A model generated the notes under the pieces. It was given only the letters and a program-made list of their open reading frames with translations, had not been told where the DNA came from and searched no databases. Below are positions 1 through 11,395 of a DNA stretch of 64,000 nucleotides, piece by piece (positions within the stretch are counted from its first letter, which is position 1; each line of letters starts with the position of its first letter). The position numbers and the translations under genes are program-made. The stretch is taken from positions 413,013-477,012 of the forward strand of contig CAMPDV010000227.1 in the NCBI GenBank assembly GCA_946699065.1, in the 5' to 3' direction. This stretch comes from Loxodes magnus (lineage: Eukaryota > Ciliophora > Karyorelictea > Loxodida > Loxodidae).

Positions 1-3000
1 TACTGAAAAAAGAAGTTAAAAAACTCTTTGGTTTTATTTTCTTTCATATAGATTAAAATTAAAAAATTTGCTTTTATAAAACAACAATTTTTTCGCTAAA
101 TATTTGCTTATTTTTCTTTGATTTTATTTGCTTGATAATCATGTTTTATTATTATCATATAAATCCCCTTTTAGATAACAAAGAAGAAATTTTTTTTCTA
201 ATATTAATCTACAAAGAGACAGATAAAATAACTAAAACTACGTTAAAGATACTTTTTATTTTTTTATTATATTTAAAATAAAAAATAAATAATTTTATTC
301 TAAATACAAATTTAAGTAAATTAGTAATAAGAATTATAATAATTTAATGCTATTAATAATTCTAATTTGCTATTAGAGCAATTATCTCTTTTTAGATTTT
401 ATATCTTTTAGCTGTGAATATAATTAGAAGTATTGATAAAATAAACTATTTTATTTTTAGTTTAATTTTTACTAAATATTTACAGAAATTAATTTGTATA
501 ATAAATTTATAATGGATTTATATTTTATACTTGAGAATAGTAATAAATAGGAAAGCTTTAAATATATCTCTTTAAATATAATAAGGCTATATAAATAAAG
601 GTTAATTAGACAAATAAAATATTATAATTAGGCAGTTTAAATAAAATCAAACTATTAGTTATAAAGTAATTAAAGTTAAACATCAAAATTAATCTTTTTC
701 TTTAATAGTTTAAAATTTAAAAATTTTATATAATAATGATAGTAAGAGGGAATATAATGTAGAAAAATAAGTGCTGAGCAATTAGCACTATTATTTGCGA
801 CTTAAAAAGACAAAATTGTTAATTGCTGTAAGAGAATAAAGACTTGAAATGATATGTTAGAATTTATGAAAAATTGAAGAAAAAAATATTTGTTTTGAAG
901 GAATTATGAAGTAAATAATAATTATTATATAGACTGAAATAGAACAATGTTTTGAAATTGGAAGAAGATAAAAAACTAAGATTTGCGAAGAAATTTAGTA
1001 ATATTTAACCACATCATTGATATTATTTAAGACAATATATGCATTTATTATGATTTATATTAAATATTATAAAAATAATTAGAAAATACTTATCTTGTAA
1101 ATGATTAGACTAAAAATATGATAAAGAGATTTCAAGCATATTACTTGATTTTATAGTAATTATTTTAATTTACTACTATTTTAAAATAAATAATTATAAA
1201 GTACTATCTTAAAGTATTTTTATTACCATTCTTTCAAATTATTTCTAATATTTAGCTATTATAAATCTTACTGTTCATATCTAATCAAAGAATCACTTTA
1301 TACTTAAGATAAAATAAATAAAATATATACTATAATGTAGGTTATCATTTATTTCTATAAAAATATGGAATATAAAATTAGTTCTTATTAATAAAAAATT
1401 TAAGAGCGAAAATATAAAAAATAATTAAGTTTATAGAACTATTTAATTTAGTAAAATTGTATTAAGAAATCATTTCATTAACTTAAGCTAAAATATCATA
1501 ATTTTCTCTATTTATATAAAGATTAATTAATTTAAATAATTATTATAAATTTAATATAGCTTAGCTACTATAATTTACTCTATAAGAATAAGGAAAAATG
1601 TAAATCATATAATTATCTATAAGATATTAATATAGAAAATAAAATATAATAACAGATTAGCTTTTAAGCAAAATTATAAGATAATCTCAAATAGTAACAA
1701 ATTAAATCTAATCAGGAATAAAAATAATAAGCATTTTTTATCTAAATCAGTTAAAACAGTTATAGATAGATGCAATTATTACATGTTAAGCACTAAAAAA
1801 ATAAATAATACTTAGATTATTTAAATTATATTATCTTAGTAAATTTTTGTTCTTCATAGTTATTATTTTAAGTTATTAAGTATCAAATAAATTAAAAAAC
1901 GATAAATATATTAATTTTATTTTCAAACTATAACCTAAAAAGTGCTAGCTAGTATTATACATAATTAAAGTAATTATTAAGGTTTATCTTAATGATAATA
2001 TTTAATAAGTATATAAGAATTAATAGAAAAAAGCATATAGTTATAAAAATTTTATAGCATAGAAACTTAAAAAAACTAATTAAAGATAAATCCATCAAAT
2101 GATATTCAAACTCATCAAGAAGCAATAACTCTCTTAAATATAAAATCTAATTATGTTTTAACTATTTTCGTTTAATATCAATTAAATTTTGCAACAATCA
2201 GATAAAGAAAAACTTTATATATAAATATTTATAATCTAACACTTTTTGATAAAATTTAATAAAATATCTATTAAATTTACAATTTTTGGATATAAAAGCA
2301 ACCAAAAAATTTCTCTTTCTATATAATTATAAAACATTAAAGAATATATATAATAAATTTAAAATTATACTATTTTAGAGCTATAATTATCTATCTAATT
2401 ATATTTTACATCTTTTATGATAGTAAATATACAATTTACTATCATAACATTATTTATAAAGTACATATATTTCCAATGAAATTTAAATTATTACTATTTT
2501 AATATTAAATCATATCTTTAACTAGTAATATTATCGTTTATCATTCGTTCTATTCCTATCTTGATATTGTTATTTCGGATATTGGAATATAACGAAATGG
2601 AACTGATTTTTTAAGGAATTCTCTTAGTTTTTATAATTTTGAATGAAATATTTATTTTTTATAAATTATCTTTAATTCTGTATTTTTATTCTTTTATATA
2701 GTAAATGGAATAAAAAACTGGAGGTAAATATTTTTTTAATAAGTATTTTTATTAAGTTTACTATCAAACTTAAAGGTTTACTTAATTCGATATTTTGTCA
2801 TCTTCTAAAGGTCAAAAAGAAGAAAAATAAAACAGAATAGATTATTTAAAAATCGGAAAGGATTACAAATAATTAAATTAAAACTTTACTAGTTATTTAA
2901 AAATTAGATCCTAAATAACGTAAATAAGAAAAAGTTAAAAAGAGAATGTAAATTGAAAAAATAAAGATAACTAAGTTATTTCATAAATAATTATAAGATT

Positions 3001-4328
3001 ATTCATAGTTATATTTAGACTTTAATAATAAATTTTATTTTCTCTATAAATGAAAAAAATATTAAAGGATTGTTATATAAATACTTTGACATAGCTAGCT
3101 TTTAACTGCTTATTTTTAAACAATTTAAAATTCTAATTAAGTTTAATTTCGAGCTTAGCTTATAAAAATATCTTAGAATATTTTTTATTTAATAGTTAAG
3201 AAATTGAACTAATAATAGAAAGAACTTATAAATTTATCTAAAATGTTTTTAAAATGTTTATCTATATTCTTAAAAGGAAAAAAGGATCATTTAAGCAAAA
3301 GTTTTTAGTGTAAATATACGAATTCACTTCGATGAAAGGCATTTATTTAGAATAACTTTAGTTTTCAAGTTATCACCTTAAAATTAAGTTGTATAATTTA
3401 TTTATTCCAGATTTTTATAGAGTTCCTTTCAAACATTTATCCAAGTATATTTCACAATATTAACTTAAGTATTATTTTTGAACCAATTTTGTTTAGAACT
3501 CTTTTAGTAGAAAAAATTTTAATGATTGATAAATTCACTACTATATCTAAAAATATAATAAATTTCTAATCAAGAAACCATAATCACTCTCATATCTTGT
3601 TATCTTAAAAACATCAATAAAATAATTTCTTTCACATTTATATTATTTTTACACCTATGATACATTTCTTTCTCTTTTATAACTCATAAATAAATAATAA
3701 AATATATTGACTAGTTTTATTAATTAGCATTTTTACTAATTTTTATTTATTTTATGTTTAAATTAGTTTTACTTGTATTTTTCTTTTATTATCAGCAGGA
3801 ATATATTTAATAGTTGATAATTATCAGAAATTTAAGCATAAATTATATATTTCATTCTTATTTAAATTTTAATGATTTTTTGATTCAAATAGATTAAACA
3901 AACTTAATATAAGTATTTAAATTGAAATTAATAGCATAAATTAACTAAATCAGTTTTAAAATTATAATAATTAATTCATCATTTTATAATTTTATGAAAG
4001 ATGAAAATAGCTTAATACAAAAAGGATTTTATTAAGTTAGTTAATAGTTCTTATAAAAATCATCTGTTGCATAATTAATAATTTTAATAACTTTCTATCA
4101 TTATTTAAAATAGGAGATAAAAATTATATTTTCTAATTAAAAATAAGCTACAAAAATATTTTTCTATATCTTTCATGACAAAAATTTAAAAAAGTTTAGT
4201 ATTTAAAAAGATTAAAAAAAGAGTGGTATAAATAAAATGAATTATGGTATTTAAACTTTTTATCAATTTAAACTAATAAATTATTTGTAAGAAATAGTAA
4301 TCATCTCCTTTTCTCTTTTTCTCTAAGC

Positions 4329-4383
4329 TTTTTAAAACTATATTTTTTTTAAAATTTCAGATAGAGAAATATAGTTTTAAAAA
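4329..4383. repeat. Inverted repeat, 17-bp perfect stem
   Basis: The arms 4329-4345 and 4367-4383 are exact reverse complements, separated by 21 bases. The stem contains the core AAAACTATATTT, so it is not merely alternating A/T. It lies directly beside a second, shorter hairpin. Its role is unknown; it could be the end of a small mobile element or a cruciform-forming site. Confidence 0.7.
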
Positions 4384-4418
4384 ATGGAATCGCTAAAAGT
4401 AGGGATATTTTCCATTTT
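4381..4418. repeat. Inverted repeat, 9-bp stem, adjacent to the 4329 hairpin
   Basis: AAAATGGAA at 4381-4389 pairs with TTCCATTTT at 4410-4418 around a loop that is richer in G and C than its surroundings. The left arm overlaps the right arm of the neighbouring hairpin, so the two structures would be mutually adjusted. Confidence 0.55.
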
Positions 4419-4947
4419 ATTTTAAAGTTTAAAAATAACTTTTTATATATAAATAAATAAATAAATATTTTAGTCTAAATCCTTATATTGCTAGCTTTTT
4501 TGAAATTTAAAAAGTAAAATATAAAATTTAAGGTTATCTATAGAATGTTTGGTATAGATATGTTTAATATTTATTTAAATATATTTTTATATAGAATAAT
4601 TAAGAATTACTATTATACTTTATGTTTTAGATATTTAAATAGATTAATTTATTGCTTAGATTAAAAGTTACCAATTATTATATATGAATTATAAATATTA
4701 AAGCTAGCTTTAAATGTAACTTTTATATTTAAATATCTATATATTATAATAAATTTTATATTTTTTATTATTGTTTAATATCTAAAATGTAATAGATTTT
4801 TTAGATACTTTTAAACATTATTTTTAGAGAGTTTATTGTATGATATTTTTAAAAAGAAATTACATTTATTGGCTCTTGGTAACTATTTTAAACCAATCAA
4901 TACAAGTAACGACTGCTTCCTACTATTTACTTTATTGCCAATTAAAA

Positions 4948-5640
4948 ATGGAATAAACTGCTAGCCTCTCAAAGAACTAACTTAAAAAATTAAGGAGAAA
5001 AGTAGAAATAAATGAAGAAAAACAATACAAATTAAAGGAGTCAAGTTCTTCATCTGAAGGTAAAAATATGATCGGATCTGTAGAAATAAGATAACTTAAG
5101 AATGAATCTGATGAAAATTTTAAGCTTAATTAGGTAAAATGTATAAATTAATCTCAAAGAATGAAACAATTTATAACTAAAGCTAATAAATACGTAAACT
5201 AATGAATAACATAGATGATTGAACAATGAGATTTTGATATTTAGAAGACAACTCATTTAAAGCAAATTATAATGAAGAACAACTCAGAACATAGTTACAA
5301 TAAATTTTAAATAGACACAAAAATGGAAATAGAAAAATAACATTACACTCAAAAGAAGAATAAAAACAGAAAAAGAAACGATTGATATGAACTTTATTTT
5401 AAGATTAGAAAAAAGTAAAAAAGAATGATATAAAGAAAATAAAATAAATTCTACTGATATTGCAAATAAAATATTCATTATTTAAGGAATTGTAGATAAC
5501 GAAGGAAAATAAGCAAATATAAGAGCAGAAGGGAGATGAAGTAACTTAATAAAGTATGTATAGCGCAAACTGGGGTCTGCAAATAGAAAATATTCACAAA
5601 AACACTTTAGCGGCGACATAGGAAATTTCCTATTTATAAA
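4948..5640 (+). pseudogene. LINE ORF1 (gag-like) copy with degenerate zinc knuckle
   Basis: From ATG 4948 one frame gives a charged, coiled-coil-like protein that leads into a decayed CCHC knuckle at about 5449-5493. There the residues read Tyr-Trp-Tyr-Cys-Lys-Gln-Asn-Ile-His-Tyr-Leu-Arg-Asn-Cys: the first Cys is replaced by Tyr, while the CX4HX4C spacing is kept. The Trp is encoded by TGA. CCHC knuckles of LINE ORF1 proteins bind the element RNA. After the knuckle the frame becomes less convincing and I see no reverse transcriptase downstream. It is probably a dead, ORF1-only copy. Confidence 0.5.
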
Positions 5641-5799
5641 AAAGGTTATGATACACATCGATTATGATACAAATCAAAGTTAAAAAGAATGCCAGCAGTA
5701 AATGGCTAATCTAAAATAAAATAGTTATCCCCATCGACTCACATTTTTAGCTATATTTGTTATTAAAATAAATCTAGTTCTTTACCATATAAAGGATTA

Positions 5800-6850
5800 A
5801 GAATAAATTAAGCTTTTACTCATTTTTTCATACTCATAAAAGTCTAAAGACATAAACACATCATCTGACCCATAGATAACAGATTTTGCTTTTAATTACT
5901 CAAAGGTAATATTAAATAAAAAAGCCATTAGAAGCTAATTTAAATTCTTTAACTTTTTAAGGATTTTAATAAGATTTAAGCACTTTTAGTTCAGTATGTT
6001 AGATATGTATTATATTTAAAATACCTCTTTATTTTAAGGGGTTAATAATTCTAGTAACTTACTCAAAGTTTCCATCTTAAGAAATTATTAAAACAGATCC
6101 CTTTATTCCATATGACTTTTCTAATTATTCTAATACATGGCTTAGAATTTCAGTTCTTTATAAACTGGTAAAATTATAGGATAAATATTTTATACATTTA
6201 TGTTTAGTTTATTGGCGAATGAGTTGTATTCCTTTAAAACTTTTGAATATATATCTGGATAAAATTCCTCAAACTCAATATGATCATAATTACAATAATA
6301 AAAATAATCTACTTGAGAGTTATTTAGATCTACGATTTCTCCATAATGATGCTTCTAGATTTAATAGGCATTATAAATAGGAAGTTGTTTCCTTCTTTTT
6401 TAAGCTTAATTATATTTCAATAAAAGCCTTATAGTTGTACTCTTTTATGGAAATAAATTATAACATTATCTAAAGCAGTGCTATTAGAAATGGCTTGCAA
6501 TATGGAATATTCATTTTTAATATAAAAATTCTAGAATTCAAAAGAGTTAAGATTTCCTATTACATTCTTTTGTCTTTCTATAATAGGTAGATTATAAATA
6601 ATTTGAGCTCCTATTCTGAAAGGTATTCTTATTTGCATAGTCTATAGTATTTATTATCAATAACCGAAATTAGTTTATTGTTAATTTTAAGTTGATCGTA
6701 GGGCATTTATTGGTTTTCTTCTTTTAAGTATAAAGAGGTTCCTAAAGCGTTCAAGAGAAGCTGAATATTAAATCATTTATCTGCTTATAGTTCTACATTT
6801 TGGCTTATATATTAGCAATCTTATCTGAACTAAGTTCTAAAAATAATTTT
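5800..6850 (-). pseudogene. Decayed protein-coding sequence of unknown family
   Basis: The minus strand carries several stretches of balanced, protein-like sequence. One covers about 6130-6340 (rich in Asp, Glu, Tyr and Asn). Another, about 5980-6130, contains Gly-Ser-Val-Leu-Ile-Ile-Ser-Gln-Asp-Gly-Asn-Phe. More lie at 5800-5900 and 6560-6800. Neighbouring stretches are in different frames, and two junctions (near 6340 and 6640) contain no GT donor, so frameshifts rather than introns are likely. The Ser-Gln-Asp-Gly-Asn-Phe segment faintly recalls NYN/PIN-type nuclease strands, but this is too weak to name the family. It lies between two plus-strand gag fragments. Confidence 0.35.
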
Positions 6851-7062
6851 TAAATCTTATGTAGATTCTTAATTCTGAACAAGATAAAGGGAGTAGCTCA
6901 GTTCTAATGTAAAGGACTACATCCCTGCACTTTATTTCCAAATATTGCAAAGCATATTTACTTGCTTGTAGTTATTTATTGATTTATATTCGGTGTATTG
7001 CTAGTTGGCATTTATGATTTTCAATAAGTCAAATTAAACTTTATTCAAACTGGAATTATAAA

Positions 7063-7345
7063 AATGGCACATAAGAAATAACAGAATTTACTTACAAATT
7101 CTAATAACACTTAGCAATATGTATCCATAATATCTACCTTCTTTAGATAGAGAATTAAGAATTAGAAATGCTATTAAAGATCTTTATCAACGAACCAATA
7201 AATTATTAAACTCTATGGAAATTCTAAAATCAGAAAATTCATTTTTGAAGAATTTTGATTCAGTTTGATAGAATGAATACTTCTAGCAGCTATATAAGTG
7301 AATTTACTTAAATAGAAGAAAACAAAATTTTTAATTTTTAGTTTA
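7063..7345 (+). pseudogene. 5' fragment of a LINE ORF1 (gag-like) copy
   Basis: ATG 7063 begins Met-Ala-His-Lys-Lys-Gln, matching the Met-Ala-[Pro/Ser]-Lys-Lys-Gln start of other copies here. Around 7150-7250 the next frame gives a coiled-coil stretch ending Asn-Ser-Met-Glu-Ile-Leu-Lys-Ser-Glu. The same nine residues occur in the minus-strand copy at 45600-46320, which ties the two together. A one-base frameshift separates the start from this stretch. No zinc knuckle follows, so only the 5' part is present. Confidence 0.55.
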
Positions 7346-8296
7346 GAGAAAAAAGTTTTGAAATTAATAATATTTCTTCTTATATAAGTTAATTGAAAAT
7401 TTAGAAATAAAATAATATTTTAATCTGATTTTAAGTATCCTGACTATAAAATTTCTTATATAAATAAATAAAATTTTAGCTATTAAAAAGTTACTAATTT
7501 TTTTTTATTTATGCTTTAAAAATTTAAAGACAAAATTACTTTAATAAGCTTTAAAGTTTTAGTATGTCCACTCTATACTTTTTTAGACTTAAATTTGTAA
7601 GGTTTTTATATTCTTTAAATTAAATTATTAAGTTTTGTCATAATCTCATTTAATAACTTAAATTGTTGAGTACAAAACTCGATTAATAGATTATATAAAG
7701 CTTTAATTTTTAAAGCTATAAAATAATAAATATCACAAGATAGATTATTAATAATATCTATCTTCCTAATTATTAATTTAGAACTGAGATTTCAATATCC
7801 ATTTTACTCTTTATAAAATAGGAATTTTTACTAAAAAGCATTATTTGCATCTTTACACTATTTTATTCATTTAATTACCAGTCTTTAGTCTTATAATATA
7901 GATAGCCTTATTTGTTTAATCTTAATTCTTAAATTCATTCTAATTAATTTCTTTCTAGTTAAACATGCTACTAAATGTAAATAATAGAAGAGAACATTTG
8001 AAAAATAATTAAATAATTAATTAAAGATAGCTAGATAATTAATACGAACATAAAAAATAAAATTCTAGCCTTAATTATTAAAGTTGTGCTTATAATTAAG
8101 AATATGAGACATAAAACTAAATCTTAATATATATCAATACTTCTACTTATATCAGATTATTTAAAAAAGAAACTATCTATTTCAGCTATAAAGAATAAAT
8201 TTAGATAGCTTAACTAATAATTATAGAAATGATTAATACTTAAATTAAGTTAAAATAATAAAATTAAGAGGCTTTTTAAAATAATAATATAATAAT
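7346..8296. other. Intergenic AT-rich sequence
   Basis: I see no conserved motif, RNA gene or protein-like frame on either strand between the truncated ORF1 fragment and the dispersed repeat at 8297. Confidence 0.45.
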
Positions 8297-8560
8297 ATTT
8301 AAGAAGTTTAATATATAGTTGAATAATATATAATTAAAGGAACTTTTAGCTTTTATTTTCCTTATTATTTTAATATACTCTTTATTTAATAAACTTAGTA
8401 TCTCTACTCATAGTTATAAAGAACTTTTTTAATTTAGCTTAATTTTATTAATAAAAATAGAAAATGATAGAATAATTCTTAGATTATATATATAAGTTCT
8501 AATTGAAGTATCTTAATTATTTACTCTAATCACTATTTTTAATAAGATTAAGAAGGTCAA
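8297..8560 (+). repeat. Dispersed repeat, copy 1
   Basis: This stretch aligns by eye, in the same orientation and over its whole length, with 19782-20010. Shared landmarks are GGAACTTTTAGC, TTCCTTATTATTT, ATACTCTTTATTTA, AAAAATAGAAAAT and GGTTCTAAT/AGTTCTAAT-like blocks. AAGGAA and TTCCTT within the first block can pair as a short hairpin. Both copies lie beside retroelement 3' ends. It has no coding appearance, so a non-autonomous mobile element or a shared flanking duplication is most likely. Confidence 0.65.
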
Positions 8561-8872
8561 ATTAAATAAATGAAGCAAACTTTATTTTTATTAAAAAAAT
8601 ATATTTTATTTTCATTCGAAAAATTCCTTTAAATATGTTTTTTAAAGGTTTTATTTTATTTGAGAAAGAAATTGCTTCAAACCCTCATTTTAATTTCTTC
8701 AAGTCTAATTTAATTATTTTCAAAAGGCTGTTGCAACGCATAACTTATTTTCTCGTTCTAGTAACTTAAAAATAAGTCTTTCTACTTCTTTACTAATGAT
8801 TGTCTAAAATATCTTTTTTTGTGTTTATATTTTTTAAATTTAAATTTAAATTTAAACTAAAAGAGTTTTTTG

Positions 8873-8914
8873 ACGTCTTTAATTGCAAGAATTGCTTCTT
8901 TCAATTATAGACGT
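8873..8914 (-). other. 3' stem-loop of a LINE copy
   Basis: On the minus strand the sequence after the ORF2 stop forms ACGTCTATAATTG, a loop of 16 bases, then CAATTAAAGACGT: a 13-bp stem with one mismatch. The same structure follows the plus-strand copy at 44014-44054. Non-LTR elements often carry 3' structures read by their reverse transcriptase, so a role in template recognition is inferred. It is followed by an ACTCTTTTAGTT block that also recurs. Confidence 0.65.
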
Positions 8915-8958
8915 TAGTAAATGTTTTTAAATAGTTTTTTAATCTTGTTTACATCTCA

Positions 8959-10230
8959 TCATTTTTCTTTAATTAGTTCTTCTTTCTATTCATCTTTAGC
9001 TTCTTCCTTTTTTGCTTTCTCCATTTCTAGAATCTCAAGTCTCCTTGTCATTAGCTTCTTATGAAATATTTTGATCTATAAGTCTAAATACTCCAATTTA
9101 GACCTTGAAAATGAGTTTAGATATTCTTGATCGTATAGTATAAGGCGCCTTAAGTCATAATTTCCGATATTTTCCGATAATCAATTCATTATATTAGAAT
9201 AGTACACACATTTAAAGATATGCTCGAAAGTTTCATACTCTCCACACATACAATAGGGATTATCAATGGGGTAATGACGATCTTAAAGATCCTTACGGAA
9301 ATTATAAGTTTAGGTTCTAAGTTTATATATACTGATAATTTCTCGTCTATACTATTTGTTTAATTTAGTATAAGTAATTTGTGGAAATTGTTAAAGATTA
9401 CCAAATTATTCAGTATATACTCTAGCTGTTTTCATCCTCATAAATTTTTTAGTAGCTACTTTGTAGAAATATTGTTGTATTTTTTCTCTTACATGTTTAG
9501 TAAAAGTTTTAAGATTGGTATTATTCTATTAATTCTGCAGATCGATATTATAAAGGTCTGATAATTGCTACACTTAATCGTAGTATTGAAATCCTTTTTT
9601 CCATATATTAATGAAAAGAGAGCCTATTGTTGATCTTGGAAAATCAGTACTTTCTTATTTAATTTTATGGTAGAATCTGAAGAATTTTATAGCCATAATG
9701 TGCTTAAAGGGTAATCAATTCAGGTCTATATAACATGATTCATTAAATGTTGAAGATGCTACTTAAAAAGCTTTTCTTGAAATTAATCTCATGCTTGATT
9801 CTATTCTGTTCAGAACTCCAGTTACTCCTTTTTGAATACTTCATGGTACTAAGTCTCCTCCATATTCTGCTTTAGGTAATGTAAAAAGTCTACATAAAGT
9901 TTTAAAATGTCAAGGAGTTACATTCTTATATCTCATCAGTTAAAAAACAGCTTTCTTCATTGCAGCTATATACTTGAATGCAGTTTCTTTGCAATGGGGA
10001 TTTAAGTTCTTCTTCTAATGTAGAATAACTCCTAAATATGTTACTTGTTCTTTTTAAGCAATTGGCTAATTTCCTAATTATAAATTTAAAATTTATTATT
10101 TCTGATTCTTCTTTAGAAATTAGATGCATTCGGATTTGGTAACATTAATCTTTAAATGTGTTCATGCAAAAACTTTATTTGCTTCATTTATTAAATTCTA
10201 CATCTACTTTGCAGATTTGGAAAGATGTTT
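8959..10230 (-). CDS. LINE ORF2, C-terminal part (reverse transcriptase thumb and Cys/His tail)
   Basis: One frame is uninterrupted for 424 codons from 10230 to a tandem TGA TGA at 8961-8956. It begins just after the point where the catalytic Ala-Asp-Asp would lie and contains the thumb motif Tyr-Leu-Gly-Val-Ile-Leu. It then has an Ala-Glu-Tyr-Gly-Gly-Asp segment and ends with Cys-Met-Cys-Gly-(6)-Glu-His-Ile-Phe-Lys-Cys, the Cys/His motif typical of LINE ORF2 tails, followed by a Lys/Glu-rich helix. Four or more in-frame TGA codons fall at Trp-like positions. The left end is a true stop and 3' UTR. The right end is an abrupt loss of homology at about 10235, the usual 5' truncation of LINE insertions. 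The lack of frameshifts suggests a young copy. Confidence 0.8.
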
Positions 10231-10564
10231 ATATTTTTTAAATATAGTTTTTTCTTCTTTAAAAAAGAATATAGATAATATAATATAAGATGAGAAAATA
10301 TTGAGGAAAAATGAAAAAGGTAAGACTTTTAAGTTATTCCAAATATTTAGTAAAGCAAAAAGTTAGAAATTTTAATTTTATTTGCATTATTCTGATCACA
10401 TCCCCATTTTAATATTAGTTTAAAGCTTTTGAAAAACTAACAAAAATATCGTAACAAGCATTATTAAAATACAAGATTAAATAAATAGAAATTTGATAAA
10501 AGTTTTCAAAATATATAATAATAATTATTATTAATTAAAGTGATACCACCTTTCATTAGGATCA

Positions 10565-11395
10565 TCACTGATATAATGTTTATAAATGTTTAAAAAAAAA
10601 GGAATTCTGGATATATTCTTCATAGTCTTCTTCTGTCTTATGCTGCATTATTACATATCGACTATTACTTTTTTCTCCAGGTTTTATTATAGGAATTTGG
10701 TTAAAATCTAGTTCTTTTCCAATTATTTACTAGGGTCTAAATCATATATTTTCTTCAGGACCGATTTACTAATTTTGTACGTTTGCTATCTTAAGTCTAT
10801 AAATTTTACCCTCTTGAGTAACATACAATCTGCTAAATTTATTCAATGTTTTTTAAATTTTTTTATTATCTTCATTTTTTTAATTTTAATATTTCCAGCA
10901 TTGTCTTACAAAATGACCAGGTTTTCTGCAGAACCAACATTTAGGTTTTTCTTTCATTCTATTTCTTTTTGCTGGTTGAATTGCTGACTCTATATCCATA
11001 GGATCATTGTGAGAGAGATTTTTTAGAAACAGACTCTCAGTAATCTCAGCGAATTAGTTTAATTTTTCTTCTGTCTGCTTGATTCTCTAGTTAAATTCTA
11101 ATAACTAAGGACGATTGCCGAGTTCAGTCTTGTAGTTACTATTTTCTTATCTTAGCATGTTCACGTTATTGATCAGGCATTAGATTTATTCTTTGAGTGA
11201 ATTAAGTTGTATGGAAAGTTCGTTATTATCATTTTGCATTTTTTAGAGGTTTTCAAAAATTATTTTCTGAGGATCTAATAAATCTTAGGAAGAAGAGTGG
11301 GTTAGTTAAAGCTAAGACGTGGTTAGAGATGATGCTTCAGGTTTTCTCTCCTACTCTGAGGAGGTGGTAAAAAAACCTTTCTTGAAGCCATCCAT
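10565..11395 (-). CDS. LINE ORF1 (gag-like) protein with CCHC zinc knuckle
   Basis: A 277-codon frame runs from ATG 11395 to TGA 10567-10565. Residues of roughly 30-130 form a coiled coil, followed by Ala-Glu-Ile-Thr-Glu-Ser, a motif shared with the 31850-32544 copy. The knuckle at 10939-10898 reads Cys-Trp-Phe-Cys-Arg-Lys-Pro-Gly-His-Phe-Val-Arg-Gln-Cys, a perfect CX2CX4HX4C. The C-terminal third is charged and contains Glu-Glu-Asp-Tyr-Glu-Glu-Tyr. A family-type start (Met-Ala-Ser-Arg-Lys) lies four bases inside, in another frame, just before a T7 run, and a T9 run near the 3' end precedes a second possible frame change. The true ORF may therefore have small indels. The 10240-10560 gap to the ORF2 fragment looks non-coding, so these are probably two insertions. 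Confidence 0.75.

Larger units (their letters stand above)
1..4900. other. AT-rich stretch without a recognisable gene
   Basis: Reading both strands with TAA/TAG as Gln and TGA as Trp gives only Lys, Asn, Ile, Leu, Tyr and Phe-rich strings with no domain motif, no stable amphipathic or Cys pattern and no RNA gene. The only structure I could support is a pair of hairpins near 4.35 kb, listed separately. Small coding exons could be missed here because frames are open by default in this code. Confidence 0.5.
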
